From Mariniflexile fucanivorans (lineage in GTDB: Bacteria; Bacteroidota; Bacteroidia; Flavobacteriales; Flavobacteriaceae), in NCBI RefSeq assembly GCF_004341235.1, contig NZ_SLUP01000005.1, positions 337,849-401,848 of the forward strand: a stretch of DNA of 64,000 nucleotides. Direction: 5' to 3'. The notes under the pieces were generated by a model, which saw only the letters and a list, made by a program, of their open reading frames with translations, was not told the DNA's origin and ran no database searches. Position 1 is the stretch's first letter. The number at the start of each line of letters is the position of its first letter. The position numbers and the translations under genes are program-made. This document shows positions 52,006-59,972 of this stretch, in pieces.

Positions 52006-53685
52006 TTAATTTAGATTAATCGAATCTTTAATTTTCAGTTTTTCTCTTTCAGATTTTATATTTAAAATCGTATTGATTTTAGGATTAATTACTTCGTCCG
52101 TCTTTCCGTTTAAATATTGTACCAGAACCTTTTTTACTTCCGTATCTTGTCCTAAACCAAAATGTAACAAAGCTGTTTGGTCACTTGCTAAACCTTCACC
52201 AGTTACTAACCACTCCGTTATTGTTTTTGTTGCTGTTGTAATAGTGACTTTCGCTCCTTGGTCTTTAGCAGAATCTTCTAAATCTATTTGAATAAAATTA
52301 TTGACACCTCCTTTATTAATATAGGCTAATGATGGTGTATCAATATTGGTCCAAATCATATCTAAATAGCCATCTTTATTAAAATCACTCACCAAAGCCG
52401 TAATTCCAAAATGCGGATTTACAACGCCACTTTCCGCTTCGGTAGGTGCAAATGTTCCATCTTCTTTTTGCACTAAAAATCGACTTTTTAAACGAAATAT
52501 TTTATTTGGAGCCAAATCCACATAATTTTCGGCCACCATTAAATCCTGAAGACCATCATTGTTCATGTCGGAAAATGTACAGCCCCAAGAAAATTCATAA
52601 TCTGCAATTTTAGTTTCGGCGGCAACATCGGTAAATTTAAAATGACCATCATTGCGTAATAAAATCCATTTTTCATTAAATTTTGAGGCATCTTTAATAT
52701 CTCCTTTTGCCAACGCCCTTGGCAAGGTACTCCCAGTATTAGAGAACATAAAATCTACCAATCCATCATTATTGTAATCCCCAACAGCAATTCCCATAGG
52801 ATACGCAAATTTGTTAGTTGTTGGGTTCTCTTTCATTGTAAACGTAAGATTTCCATTGTTTTTATACGTTCTTACTTCTCCTGTATCATGCGCTACAACT
52901 AAGTCTATATTAGTATCATTATCTATATCTACAAAAACAGCCATAAAGGTGTTATGTACATATTCAAGTCCTGATTGTTTAGTAATGCTGGTAAAATTTT
53001 CATGGCCATCATTTAATAATAATTCACTGGTAGAACCGTAGGTTTTATCTTCAAAAATGGTTTGACCTTCCATCAAGTTCTTTTTTAGGTATGTGGACAT
53101 AAAAATATCTAAATCACCATCCTTGTCAATATCTGCAACAGTTAACCCTGCTGGGATAGATTTTTCATTCATTGGTGTATCAATAACTTTTTCGGTGAAT
53201 TTGCCATCAAAATTGTAGTAAATTCGAAGTCCATCTTCACGACTTAATAGCAAATCTGTAAATCCATTATTGTCAAAATCGGCTGAAACTACACCAGTAC
53301 TTGTGGTTTCCGTTCCTTTTTTAGGTAAGTTGACTTCAGAAGAAATATTAACAAATTTGTTGTTTCTAAATGCTAAAATGGCATCTTCCTGATTCATTCC
53401 TCCTCCAAAAAACACTTCATCAACATTATCATTATCAATATCAATTAACGCAGAAGGTGCTATTGGAAGCGATTTATCGCCATTATATTGATGAGCAAAA
53501 TCTAATTCTACTTGACTAAAACTGGGTATTTTATCTTCACTTATTGTAATATCATATTTATCTGAAACGGCATCATTCCAGAAAAAATAAATGACCACAG
53601 CAATAAGTGCTAATAGTATAACTCCTATTATCTTAAAGATTTTTTTAAAGACGCTTGTTACATTTTTTTTGTTTTTACTTGACAT
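52006..53685 (-). CDS. FG-GAP/VCBS repeat protein with ASPIC/UnbV C-terminal domain (CRTAC1-like)
   Basis: The 559-residue protein has an N-terminal membrane anchor (about residues 17-32, IIGVILLALIAVVIYFFW). Many FG-GAP repeats follow with calcium loops of the DxDxDG type (DIDNDNVDEVFFGGG, DIDKDGDLDIF, DYNNDGLVDFMFS), forming a probable seven-bladed propeller. The last ~100 residues are an ASPIC/UnbV domain (GAKVTITTATKTITEWLVTG, HFGLGQDTEVKKVLVQYLNG). It is likely periplasmic, anchored in the inner membrane, and may bind ligands or sugars; no enzymatic activity can be assigned. It overlaps the preceding membrane-protein gene by 11 nt. Confidence 0.85.
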   Translation of the reverse strand: MSSKNKKNVTSVFKKIFKIIGVILLALIAVVIYFFWNDAVSDKYDITISEDKIPSFSQVELDFAHQYNGDKSLPIAPSALIDIDNDNVDEVFFGGGMNQEDAILAFRNNKFVNISSEVNLPKKGTETTSTGVVSADFDNNGFTDLLLSREDGLRIYYNFDGKFTEKVIDTPMNEKSIPAGLTVADIDKDGDLDIFMSTYLKKNLMEGQTIFEDKTYGSTSELLLNDGHENFTSITKQSGLEYVHNTFMAVFVDIDNDTNIDLVVAHDTGEVRTYKNNGNLTFTMKENPTTNKFAYPMGIAVGDYNNDGLVDFMFSNTGSTLPRALAKGDIKDASKFNEKWILLRNDGHFKFTDVAAETKIADYEFSWGCTFSDMNNDGLQDLMVAENYVDLAPNKIFRLKSRFLVQKEDGTFAPTEAESGVVNPHFGITALVSDFNKDGYLDMIWTNIDTPSLAYINKGGVNNFIQIDLEDSAKDQGAKVTITTATKTITEWLVTGEGLASDQTALLHFGLGQDTEVKKVLVQYLNGKTDEVINPKINTILNIKSEREKLKIKDSINLN

Positions 53686-54343
53686 TGCAATTGCTTTTAG
53701 TTAGTTTATTTAATTGATAAAGTGAAAGTGAAAAGAGTATAAAATGTGTTACATTCATTAATATTGGCAACAAATATTTACCAATTGTAGGAATGAGTTT
53801 CCCTAAGATAACTAATAATAAGAGAATGGCTATAGGGCTAAAAATGGCCATCCATTTTTTATAATATGTGCTCCCTTTTAAAATGGCTATAACAAAAACT
53901 ATGGAAAGTACAGCTATAACAACACGTAGTGCTTTTACTAGAACCTCCAAATGATTGGTATAATTGTCTATAATATTTTGATAATTCACTGCATCAAAGG
54001 CGCCTTTTAAATGAACAATATTCCCTATTGAAGCGCGAGAACCAATCCAGACACCTCCTATTGCAAATGACACAAAACCCAATCCTAAAACTATTCTAGC
54101 TAAAGTTTCGTTACCGGATTTAAGCATTCTGTAAATATGAATGTAACCGGCAAAATAAAAAGGTAAACCAATAACGGAAAGAAAATGCCCTGTTGTTAAG
54201 TTTTCAAGTGATACAAATTTGAAAAATTCATAATCTGTCGCGGAATCTAAAATATGAGGGGAATAATGTAAATAGAATTCACCTATCCCTACTAATATTG
54301 CTCCTAGAAGACCCAGATACCCTAAATTTTTTGTGAGTTGCAT
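53675..54343 (-). CDS. Multi-pass membrane protein (DUF6796-like)
   Basis: The 222-residue protein has about six to seven predicted helices, e.g. NLGYLGLLGAILVGIGEFYL at the N-terminus, GHFLSVIGLPFYFAGYIHIY, and GKYLLPILMNVTHFILFSLS at the end. The overall pattern resembles the DUF6796 family, but I am not certain. No catalytic motif is visible. Its gene overlaps the FG-GAP gene by 11 nt, which suggests they act together. It has no ECF-like motif upstream. Confidence 0.55.
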   Translation of the reverse strand: MQLTKNLGYLGLLGAILVGIGEFYLHYSPHILDSATDYEFFKFVSLENLTTGHFLSVIGLPFYFAGYIHIYRMLKSGNETLARIVLGLGFVSFAIGGVWIGSRASIGNIVHLKGAFDAVNYQNIIDNYTNHLEVLVKALRVVIAVLSIVFVIAILKGSTYYKKWMAIFSPIAILLLLVILGKLIPTIGKYLLPILMNVTHFILFSLSLYQLNKLTKSNCNVK

Positions 54344-54437
54344 GTGCTATATTTTATTGACTGTTGTAATTTTAAAAATTAATTGCTTTTGAGAAAAACT
54401 TAAAAACAACATGAAATAATTCTTTAAAAAAGTAACT

Positions 54438-54896
54438 TCAGATTGTTTCATTTTTAGATATATATATTTTATTTATTAACATAATACTCATCAAAGCAAT
54501 TGGTAACGCCAATACCACCCACCCACTTACACCACAAACTAATTCAAAAACAAGCTGTTTTATGGTATGGAAAAACGAGGATTCAAAAGCATTTTTAATT
54601 TCTATAACTGTTAATAGGGTGTGTTTTGTATTAAAAATGGTCTCTCCCACATGAATAAATGGTATAAAAAATATATACTGCAAAGGGGTTGCAGTATAAC
54701 CGACGGCAACCATAATTGGTAAGTTAAGCTTAAATTTAACTGCTAAAAAAGTTAAAAGAATTGTAGTAACGCCAAATATAGGAAGCACCGTAACCAATAA
54801 ACTCACAATTATGGCTTTTGCAATTTGATTTCTACTTAACCCTTGTCTGAAAGGTAGTTTGATTTTTTGCCATAAAGTCTGAAAGGTGAGTTGCAT
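54438..54896 (-). CDS. DUF2062 family membrane protein
   Basis: I start at ATG 54896 (MQLTFQTLWQKIKLPFRQGL), giving 152 residues, because a two-part promoter motif ends 24 nt upstream and an ATG at 54962 would lie within or upstream of it. The protein has the DUF2062 pattern of an amphipathic N-terminus and membrane helices VSLLVTVLPIFGVTTILLTF and VALPIALMSIMLI, with GYTATPLQYIFFIPFIHVGE between. DUF2062 proteins are found fused to glycosyltransferases or alone in the inner membrane. No function can be assigned. Confidence 0.8.
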   Translation of the reverse strand: MQLTFQTLWQKIKLPFRQGLSRNQIAKAIIVSLLVTVLPIFGVTTILLTFLAVKFKLNLPIMVAVGYTATPLQYIFFIPFIHVGETIFNTKHTLLTVIEIKNAFESSFFHTIKQLVFELVCGVSGWVVLALPIALMSIMLINKIYISKNETI

Positions 54897-54919
54897 CTGT
54901 AAAATATAACTTATTTTAT

Positions 54920-54950
54920 AAACAGACTGACAAACGCTACAATCCTGACA
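54920..54950 (-). promoter_or_regulatory. ECF-sigma-like promoter motif B
   Basis: On the minus strand TGTCAGGATT (54950-54941), 13 nt, then GTCTGTTT (54927-54920), ending 24 nt before the DUF2062 ATG. Same motif as at 49697 and 56726. Confidence 0.7.
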
Positions 54951-55096
54951 AACTCTAATCATTATTTAATTTACTTGATATAGTGGATGTATTGAAAGTA
55001 CCTCTGTCCTGATTGAAGGACTCATAAAATGAACATCATAATTTGTTAAAAATTGTCATTTCTAAAATCAATTAAAAAAAAAACAAAACTTTTATA

Positions 55097-55801
55097 TCAC
55101 ATGAAATTGTTTAATTGGGTTTCCCAACTATAGGCATTAAATGAGAGTTTATAGTTAGTGAAATCTCGATTTAAAACATCTTTCAGAACATTTTTTATTT
55201 TGAAGTAACCACCAAAATCAGCACAATACCAATACAGTAATTTTGATGTGGATACGGTTTTATTATTATCGTCAATAGAAGTTTCAGAATAAAGGAATGA
55301 TTCCGTGACAAAATTTAATTCTTCATCCAATTTTTCAAGAGTATAAAAAGCTATGGGCGGACAGCTTTTGGCACCGCAATTTAGAGCAAAATGAATGCGA
55401 TAGTCTATTGTTTGAACTGCTAAAGCTTTAATTAATGACGACACTAAAGGATTCGACAGATATCCAAAACTCCATTTCCATCTAAACCTTCTTAAAATAC
55501 CATGTTCTATGTCGTCTAGACTAAATGTATTCTGTGCAATCTCAATTGATTTTTGCGTGAAAATGGTTTTCCGTTTCGCTTTTCCTGGATTAGACAACAA
55601 CTGAAAATACGCATTGTATATATTAATCCAAAAGGTTTTCTTAGACTCATCCCTATTTAATTGATGTTGTAATTCTTCAAAAGAAAGGACTCTTAGTTGC
55701 TGCTTTAGAGCGGTTGTATCCTTATTTAATTTCACATTAAGCAATAATGCGCTTGAAAGTTCTACTAAAGATTTTTGGCTTTTCATACTTGTATTAATCA
55801 T
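55097..55801 (-). CDS. DUF547 domain protein
   Basis: I choose ATG 55801 (MINTSMKSQKSLVELSSALL), which overlaps the patatin stop by 8 nt; 234 residues. The DUF547 domain is recognised by KKTFWINIYNAYFQLL, IEHGILRRFRWKWSFGYL, IDYRIHFALNCGAKSCPPIA and a C-terminal YWYCADFGGYF. The conserved NCG-A-SCPP block contains a Cys and a His that suggest a papain-like or transglutaminase-like hydrolase; this is inference. It is co-translated with the patatin gene and so may act on related lipids. Confidence 0.82.
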   Translation of the reverse strand: MINTSMKSQKSLVELSSALLLNVKLNKDTTALKQQLRVLSFEELQHQLNRDESKKTFWINIYNAYFQLLSNPGKAKRKTIFTQKSIEIAQNTFSLDDIEHGILRRFRWKWSFGYLSNPLVSSLIKALAVQTIDYRIHFALNCGAKSCPPIAFYTLEKLDEELNFVTESFLYSETSIDDNNKTVSTSKLLYWYCADFGGYFKIKNVLKDVLNRDFTNYKLSFNAYSWETQLNNFM

Positions 55802-56708
55802 TACTATTTGGAATAAGGCAAAAACTAACTGGGTTTTTAGATTTAGCAAATGCATACCCATCTTTCCACCATTGTGTCATTTCTTCTGCATCAAAAATTA
55901 AAGGGTTTTCTGTTAATTGATATGGTGTATAATAAAAATTGATATTCACCTTTCTATTTAATCCTATAAGCTTCCCAATAATTATATCCTTCGTACTATT
56001 TTGATGGTTCATAAATTTAAAGGTTCTAAATAATAATGAGAATGGATTTGTAATCCTAGGATATTTTGTACTGCTATTTTCATTTTCTAAAATAATGACA
56101 TCAATTTCACAAGCTCCATTTTCTATGGCGCATAAAATAGGCACATAACTACCAAAACCACCATCGGCATATTGATAATTATTTTTATCCAAAATACTCA
56201 TAAATGGCGTAAAATTACAGGAAGCCCAAGCCCAATCGCAATAATCTTCATAATTACAATCGTCTGAATTGAAATATTCTATCGTATCTAACGTAAGATT
56301 TGAAACCGTAAAAATTACTTTTTTGTTATGCTCTTTTATAGTATTAAAATCTTCGTGTGATATGCTGTTTCTAATTAGCTTTCTTAAGTTATCACTTTCA
56401 CCAAATGTTGGACATCCTTTTATAAATGTTCTAATGGTATTAAAATGATGTATAGAGGTTTTATAGCCTGTTTTTGTTTTTTTTATCTTGAAGGGATTAA
56501 TGCTAAAAATATCATTTTGAGAAACAGAAGTATAAACTTTTTTAATTTTGTCTATTTTTCCAATGGCCAAATGAGATAATAATAAACTACCTGTAGAACA
56601 ACCAACAAACAAATCGTATTGATGACAGCAGTCGTCGATAAGGTATTCTGCCACACCTCCAGCAAAAGCACCTTTGCTACCACCACCAGAAATTACAAGT
56701 GCTTTCAT
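55794..56708 (-). CDS. Patatin-like phospholipase
   Basis: The 304-residue protein starts MKALVISGGGSKGAFAGGVA, the glycine-rich oxyanion hole, followed by the nucleophile elbow FVGCSTGSLLLSH (GxSxG with Ser about residue 39) and the catalytic Asp in YQYADGGFGSYVPI (DGG, about 193). Such enzymes cleave fatty acids from phospholipids or glycolipids with a Ser-Asp dyad. The gene has an ECF-like promoter 18 nt upstream and overlaps the DUF547 gene by 8 nt. Membrane-lipid turnover under envelope or oxidative stress would fit the context. It could also be a defence-type patatin, but no nucleotide-synthase partner (CD-NTase) is adjacent. Confidence 0.9.
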   Translation of the reverse strand: MKALVISGGGSKGAFAGGVAEYLIDDCCHQYDLFVGCSTGSLLLSHLAIGKIDKIKKVYTSVSQNDIFSINPFKIKKTKTGYKTSIHHFNTIRTFIKGCPTFGESDNLRKLIRNSISHEDFNTIKEHNKKVIFTVSNLTLDTIEYFNSDDCNYEDYCDWAWASCNFTPFMSILDKNNYQYADGGFGSYVPILCAIENGACEIDVIILENENSSTKYPRITNPFSLLFRTFKFMNHQNSTKDIIIGKLIGLNRKVNINFYYTPYQLTENPLIFDAEEMTQWWKDGYAFAKSKNPVSFCLIPNSND

Positions 56709-56725
56709 TAGTTTGTTGTTTAAAC

Positions 56726-56756
56726 AAACAGACGTGTAAAAACTTGAATACTGACA
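56726..56756 (-). promoter_or_regulatory. ECF-sigma-like promoter motif C
   Basis: On the minus strand TGTCAGTATT (56756-56747), 13 nt, then GTCTGTTT (56733-56726), ending 18 nt before the patatin ATG. One base in the first box differs from copies A and B. Confidence 0.65.
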
Positions 56757-56882
56757 ATTCTTAAAAAATATAAACTAGTTGGACTAGGTATGAATATTTA
56801 AAATGTAATTAATCTAATTCTACTTCGACTACTATTTTATTTTCATTCGGGCTAAACGACTACTCATACAATATAATAGCAT

Positions 56883-58007
56883 ATGATTTTAATCTTTCTT
56901 TTTTTAGCAGCTTGTTTTCTCGCCTTTAGTAATGGAGCAAATGATAATTTTAAAGGAGTCGCAACACTATTTGGTAGTGGTACTACAAACTATAAAGGAG
57001 CAATAACTTGGGCAACATTAACAACAATTTCAGGCTCAATTGCTGCTATTTTTTTTGCGAGCACTTTAGTTAAAAATTTTTCAGGAAAAGGTTTAGTTCC
57101 AGACACGTTAATCCAATCACCGGAATTTGCCATATCTATTGCTTTGGGTGCTGCCATAACCGTTTTTTTTGCAACTAAAATTGGAATGCCAATTTCCACA
57201 ACCCATAGCTTAGTAGGTGCTTTATTTGGAAGTGGAATGGTTGCAGTCGGTGCTTCATTTAATTTTGCCAAACTTGGAGGAACATTTTTAATGCCTTTAA
57301 TTGTAAGTCCGCTTATGGCTGCAATAGTTAGTCTGGTAACTTATACAATATTTAGAAAATTGAGAATTAATTTAGGAGTAACAAAGAAAACCTGTATTTG
57401 TGTTGGCAAAGAATATATACCTATAACAAAAACTATGAACTTTAATGGATTGATTACAGTAGAAGCTGAAACTCAAACAGGTGTTAGAATAAGTAACGAA
57501 CAGGAGTGCATTGAAAGGTATCAAGGTGATTTTATTGGCATCAATTCACAAAAAATGTTAGACCTTGCTCATTATTTAAGTGCAGGAATTGTAAGTTTTG
57601 CAAGAGGGCTAAATGACACGCCAAAGATTGTTGGATTATTGATAGTAATCAACACATTAGACGTTAAATGGGGCATGCTAACTGTGGCCATAGCAATGGC
57701 TTTAGGAGGATTATTAAATGCAAAAAAAGTAGGAGAAATGATGAGTAAGAAGATTACTCCAATGAATAGTGGTCAAGGGTTTACTGCAAATTTAATCACA
57801 GGGCTTTTAGTTACAACGGCAAGTATACATGGTCTACCAGTTTCAACTACTCATGTATCTGTTGGTTCTATTTTTGGTATAGGAACAGTTACAAAAAAGG
57901 CCGATTTTAAGGTTATACAAAATATTCTGTTGTCTTGGTTATTAACACTACCTATTGCAGCAATTTGCAGCGCCATCATATATTGGTTACTTCTTAAAAT
58001 TAATTAG
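56883..58007 (+). CDS. PiT family inorganic phosphate permease
   Basis: The 374-residue protein has about ten membrane helices and the duplicated PiT signatures: FSNGANDNFKGVATLFGSGT (about 15-34) and FARGLNDTPKIVGLL (about 240-255), together with MPISTTHSLVGALFGSG and LPVSTTHVSVGSIFGIG. PiT carriers move phosphate (as metal-phosphate) with H+ or Na+. The central hydrophilic part (about 170-220) is short. It is the only plus-strand gene in the right-hand cluster and is divergent from patatin, convergent with the alpha/beta hydrolase. The sequence in the first signature (NFKG instead of VANA) is a variant seen in Bacteroidetes permeases. Confidence 0.9.
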   Translation: MILIFLFLAACFLAFSNGANDNFKGVATLFGSGTTNYKGAITWATLTTISGSIAAIFFASTLVKNFSGKGLVPDTLIQSPEFAISIALGAAITVFFATKIGMPISTTHSLVGALFGSGMVAVGASFNFAKLGGTFLMPLIVSPLMAAIVSLVTYTIFRKLRINLGVTKKTCICVGKEYIPITKTMNFNGLITVEAETQTGVRISNEQECIERYQGDFIGINSQKMLDLAHYLSAGIVSFARGLNDTPKIVGLLIVINTLDVKWGMLTVAIAMALGGLLNAKKVGEMMSKKITPMNSGQGFTANLITGLLVTTASIHGLPVSTTHVSVGSIFGIGTVTKKADFKVIQNILLSWLLTLPIAAICSAIIYWLLLKIN

Positions 58008-58047
58008 TTATTGCGACTGCGACACTCAACTTCACTAGCCCAACACA

Positions 58048-58806
58048 TTACAAATACCTATCTGCCCAAGTTGATATAATTTTGCCAACATATTCAGAGT
58101 CTCTTTTATCAGACAATAAATGATCAGCTCCATTTAAAGACACAAAACTTTTTGGATGACGTGCAGCTTTATAAATTTCGGCTGCATTATCTAAACCTAC
58201 GGTTGTATCTTGAGGAGAGTGCATAATGAGAATTGAATTTCTAAATTCGTCTAAACTATGCTTTATGTTTTTATCTTGAATATCATCTAAAAAATGTTTT
58301 TGAATGGTGAATTCTCTTCCTCCTATGGATACAAGCGCTTTTCCTGAGGCATTAATTTCGTCAACGCTATTTTTAAAAAGATGTGCCACATGCTCAGGGT
58401 TTGAAGGTGCTCCTATCGTTGCAATTGCTTTAACTGATGGCATCTTTGCTGAAGCAAACAAAACCGCAGCACCACCAAGCGAATGACCTATTAATAAAGA
58501 AGGTGATTGATAATTTTCTTCTAAAAATTGAGCCGCACTATACAAATCTTCAACATTTGATGAAAAATTGGTGTGTTCAAAATCACCTTCGCTTTCGCCT
58601 AAACCTGTAAAATCGAAACGTAAAACAGCAATATTTTTTTGTATTAAAGTTTTACCAATAGTTCGAACTGCCGTTAAATTTTTATTACATGTAAAACAAT
58701 GCGCAAAAAGAGCAAATGCTCTTGGTGTTTCATTTTCAGGCAATTCTAATCGAGCAGCTAAAATTTGACCTTTATTATTTTTGAATGTTACTTTTTTAGA
58801 AATCAT
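58048..58806 (-). CDS. Alpha/beta hydrolase (S9/dienelactone-hydrolase type)
   Basis: The ATG at 58806 overlaps the stop of the HD-PycTM gene by ATGA and gives 252 residues. The fold markers are FALFAHCFTCNKNLTAVRTI (oxyanion region), LRFDFTGLGESEG, the nucleophile elbow LLIGHSLGGAAV (Ser about residue 112), the Asp in MHSPQDTTVGLDN and the His in LNGADHLLSD. Similar proteins are often fused to a C-terminal OsmC domain; no OsmC domain is present here. The substrate is unknown. The tight coupling to the HD-PycTM gene suggests it is a third component of that unit. Confidence 0.85.
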   Translation of the reverse strand: MISKKVTFKNNKGQILAARLELPENETPRAFALFAHCFTCNKNLTAVRTIGKTLIQKNIAVLRFDFTGLGESEGDFEHTNFSSNVEDLYSAAQFLEENYQSPSLLIGHSLGGAAVLFASAKMPSVKAIATIGAPSNPEHVAHLFKNSVDEINASGKALVSIGGREFTIQKHFLDDIQDKNIKHSLDEFRNSILIMHSPQDTTVGLDNAAEIYKAARHPKSFVSLNGADHLLSDKRDSEYVGKIISTWADRYL

Positions 58807-59972
58807 ACTACAACACATAAATATTTATAAGAAACAGCAAATGCTATTACAGAAACAATAATTCCAATCATAAAAATTGAATAGGTCCATCTTAAAATTC
58901 GATATTTCCTATCTAAAACTTTACCCAAAAAATATAAGTCTTTAGTCATAGAACTGTATAAATAATCTTTATCATTCATGACTTGAGTGATGCCTTCTTC
59001 AAATTCAGGCAAAGTCATTTTATGAAAATTTCCAAAAAATAAAAGATTTACTTTTTTGTTGGCCACATCTTCTTTAGTGAATTTTCCAGAAGTTATACTT
59101 GGTCTTGTCGCAATCACGGATAAAATTATTGCAACAACACTAAACACTACAAAAATAATAGTTGGATATATTAAAAAAGCATTTTTAGGATTATCAAACT
59201 TTGGAATTAAATTGGACAAAGCTATTGAAATAATGATTGCATTTACTGATAGTAAAATATTAGCTTTTGTATCAGCAATATCGCTTAATGTTATATGATT
59301 TTTTAAAGTGACTCTAAACAAAGTATCTACACTACGCTCCGAACGATTATCTGAATTCGTTTTGCTTTTTGCCTTTTTAACCTGTTTCTTTAATTGCTTA
59401 TGTAATGCTTTTAGGTTTTCATTTTTTACAGAACTCCATTTCAAATTAGCCTCTTTGGTATAGTATTTATGGTTAGTAAAAACTTTTATGTTTTCATCAA
59501 GCCATTCTTCATTAGAATACATACCACAATCGGTGTTGGCAAATTCTAATCGAAGATTTTCTGATATGTTTTTATAATTGGTATCTGCTAAATGGGCAAA
59601 ATCTGCATCAGAAATAATTTCTTCTAATAAATTAGATGGTTTTTCACCAAGTTTTGTAGCATTAATACACGCTAAAACTTGAGCCGTTTTAGCAGCATCA
59701 TAATTCTGTTCTTCTAAATATTTTTTTGCAATAGCCATACTATGATCTTCATGTTTGGCTTTATTTACGGTATATCCTATATCATGAAACCAACCTGCTA
59801 AAAGTATAATTTCCTTTTCTTCAGTTGTTAAGTCAATAGATTGAAGTAATTCTTCTATTTTTGAAACTACATAATGCGTGTGTTTATAATTATGATAAAT
59901 AAAACTTGTATTTAAATGATTGTTTAAATACTCAAGCACATATTGTGATGCGTTTTGAACTACTCTATTCAT
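58803..59972 (-). CDS. HD-domain phosphohydrolase fused to a Pycsar effector (PycTM) domain
   Basis: The 389-residue protein starts with an HD domain (about 1-150): metal ligands His31 or His33 in YKHTHYVV, His63-Asp64 in AGWFHDIGYTV, and Asp122 or Asp124 in ISDADFAHLA, so phosphodiesterase or phosphatase activity is plausible. After a basic linker (184-215) comes a PycTM-type domain (about 218-385) with ITLSDIADTKANILLSVNAI and membrane helices at about 240-257, 266-288 and 363-385. PycTM domains are the membrane effectors of Pycsar anti-phage systems, activated by cCMP or cUMP. The start overlaps the DUF2652 stop by 8 nt, and the stop overlaps the hydrolase start. The combination of a possible nucleotide-degrading HD with an effector is unusual and interesting. 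Confidence 0.85.
   Translation of the reverse strand: MNRVVQNASQYVLEYLNNHLNTSFIYHNYKHTHYVVSKIEELLQSIDLTTEEKEIILLAGWFHDIGYTVNKAKHEDHSMAIAKKYLEEQNYDAAKTAQVLACINATKLGEKPSNLLEEIISDADFAHLADTNYKNISENLRLEFANTDCGMYSNEEWLDENIKVFTNHKYYTKEANLKWSSVKNENLKALHKQLKKQVKKAKSKTNSDNRSERSVDTLFRVTLKNHITLSDIADTKANILLSVNAIIISIALSNLIPKFDNPKNAFLIYPTIIFVVFSVVAIILSVIATRPSITSGKFTKEDVANKKVNLLFFGNFHKMTLPEFEEGITQVMNDKDYLYSSMTKDLYFLGKVLDRKYRILRWTYSIFMIGIIVSVIAFAVSYKYLCVVV

Noticed and set aside
55794..56708. Patatin as a CBASS effector
   Set aside because: No CD-NTase or ubiquitin-like accessory gene is adjacent, and its partner is a DUF547 gene.
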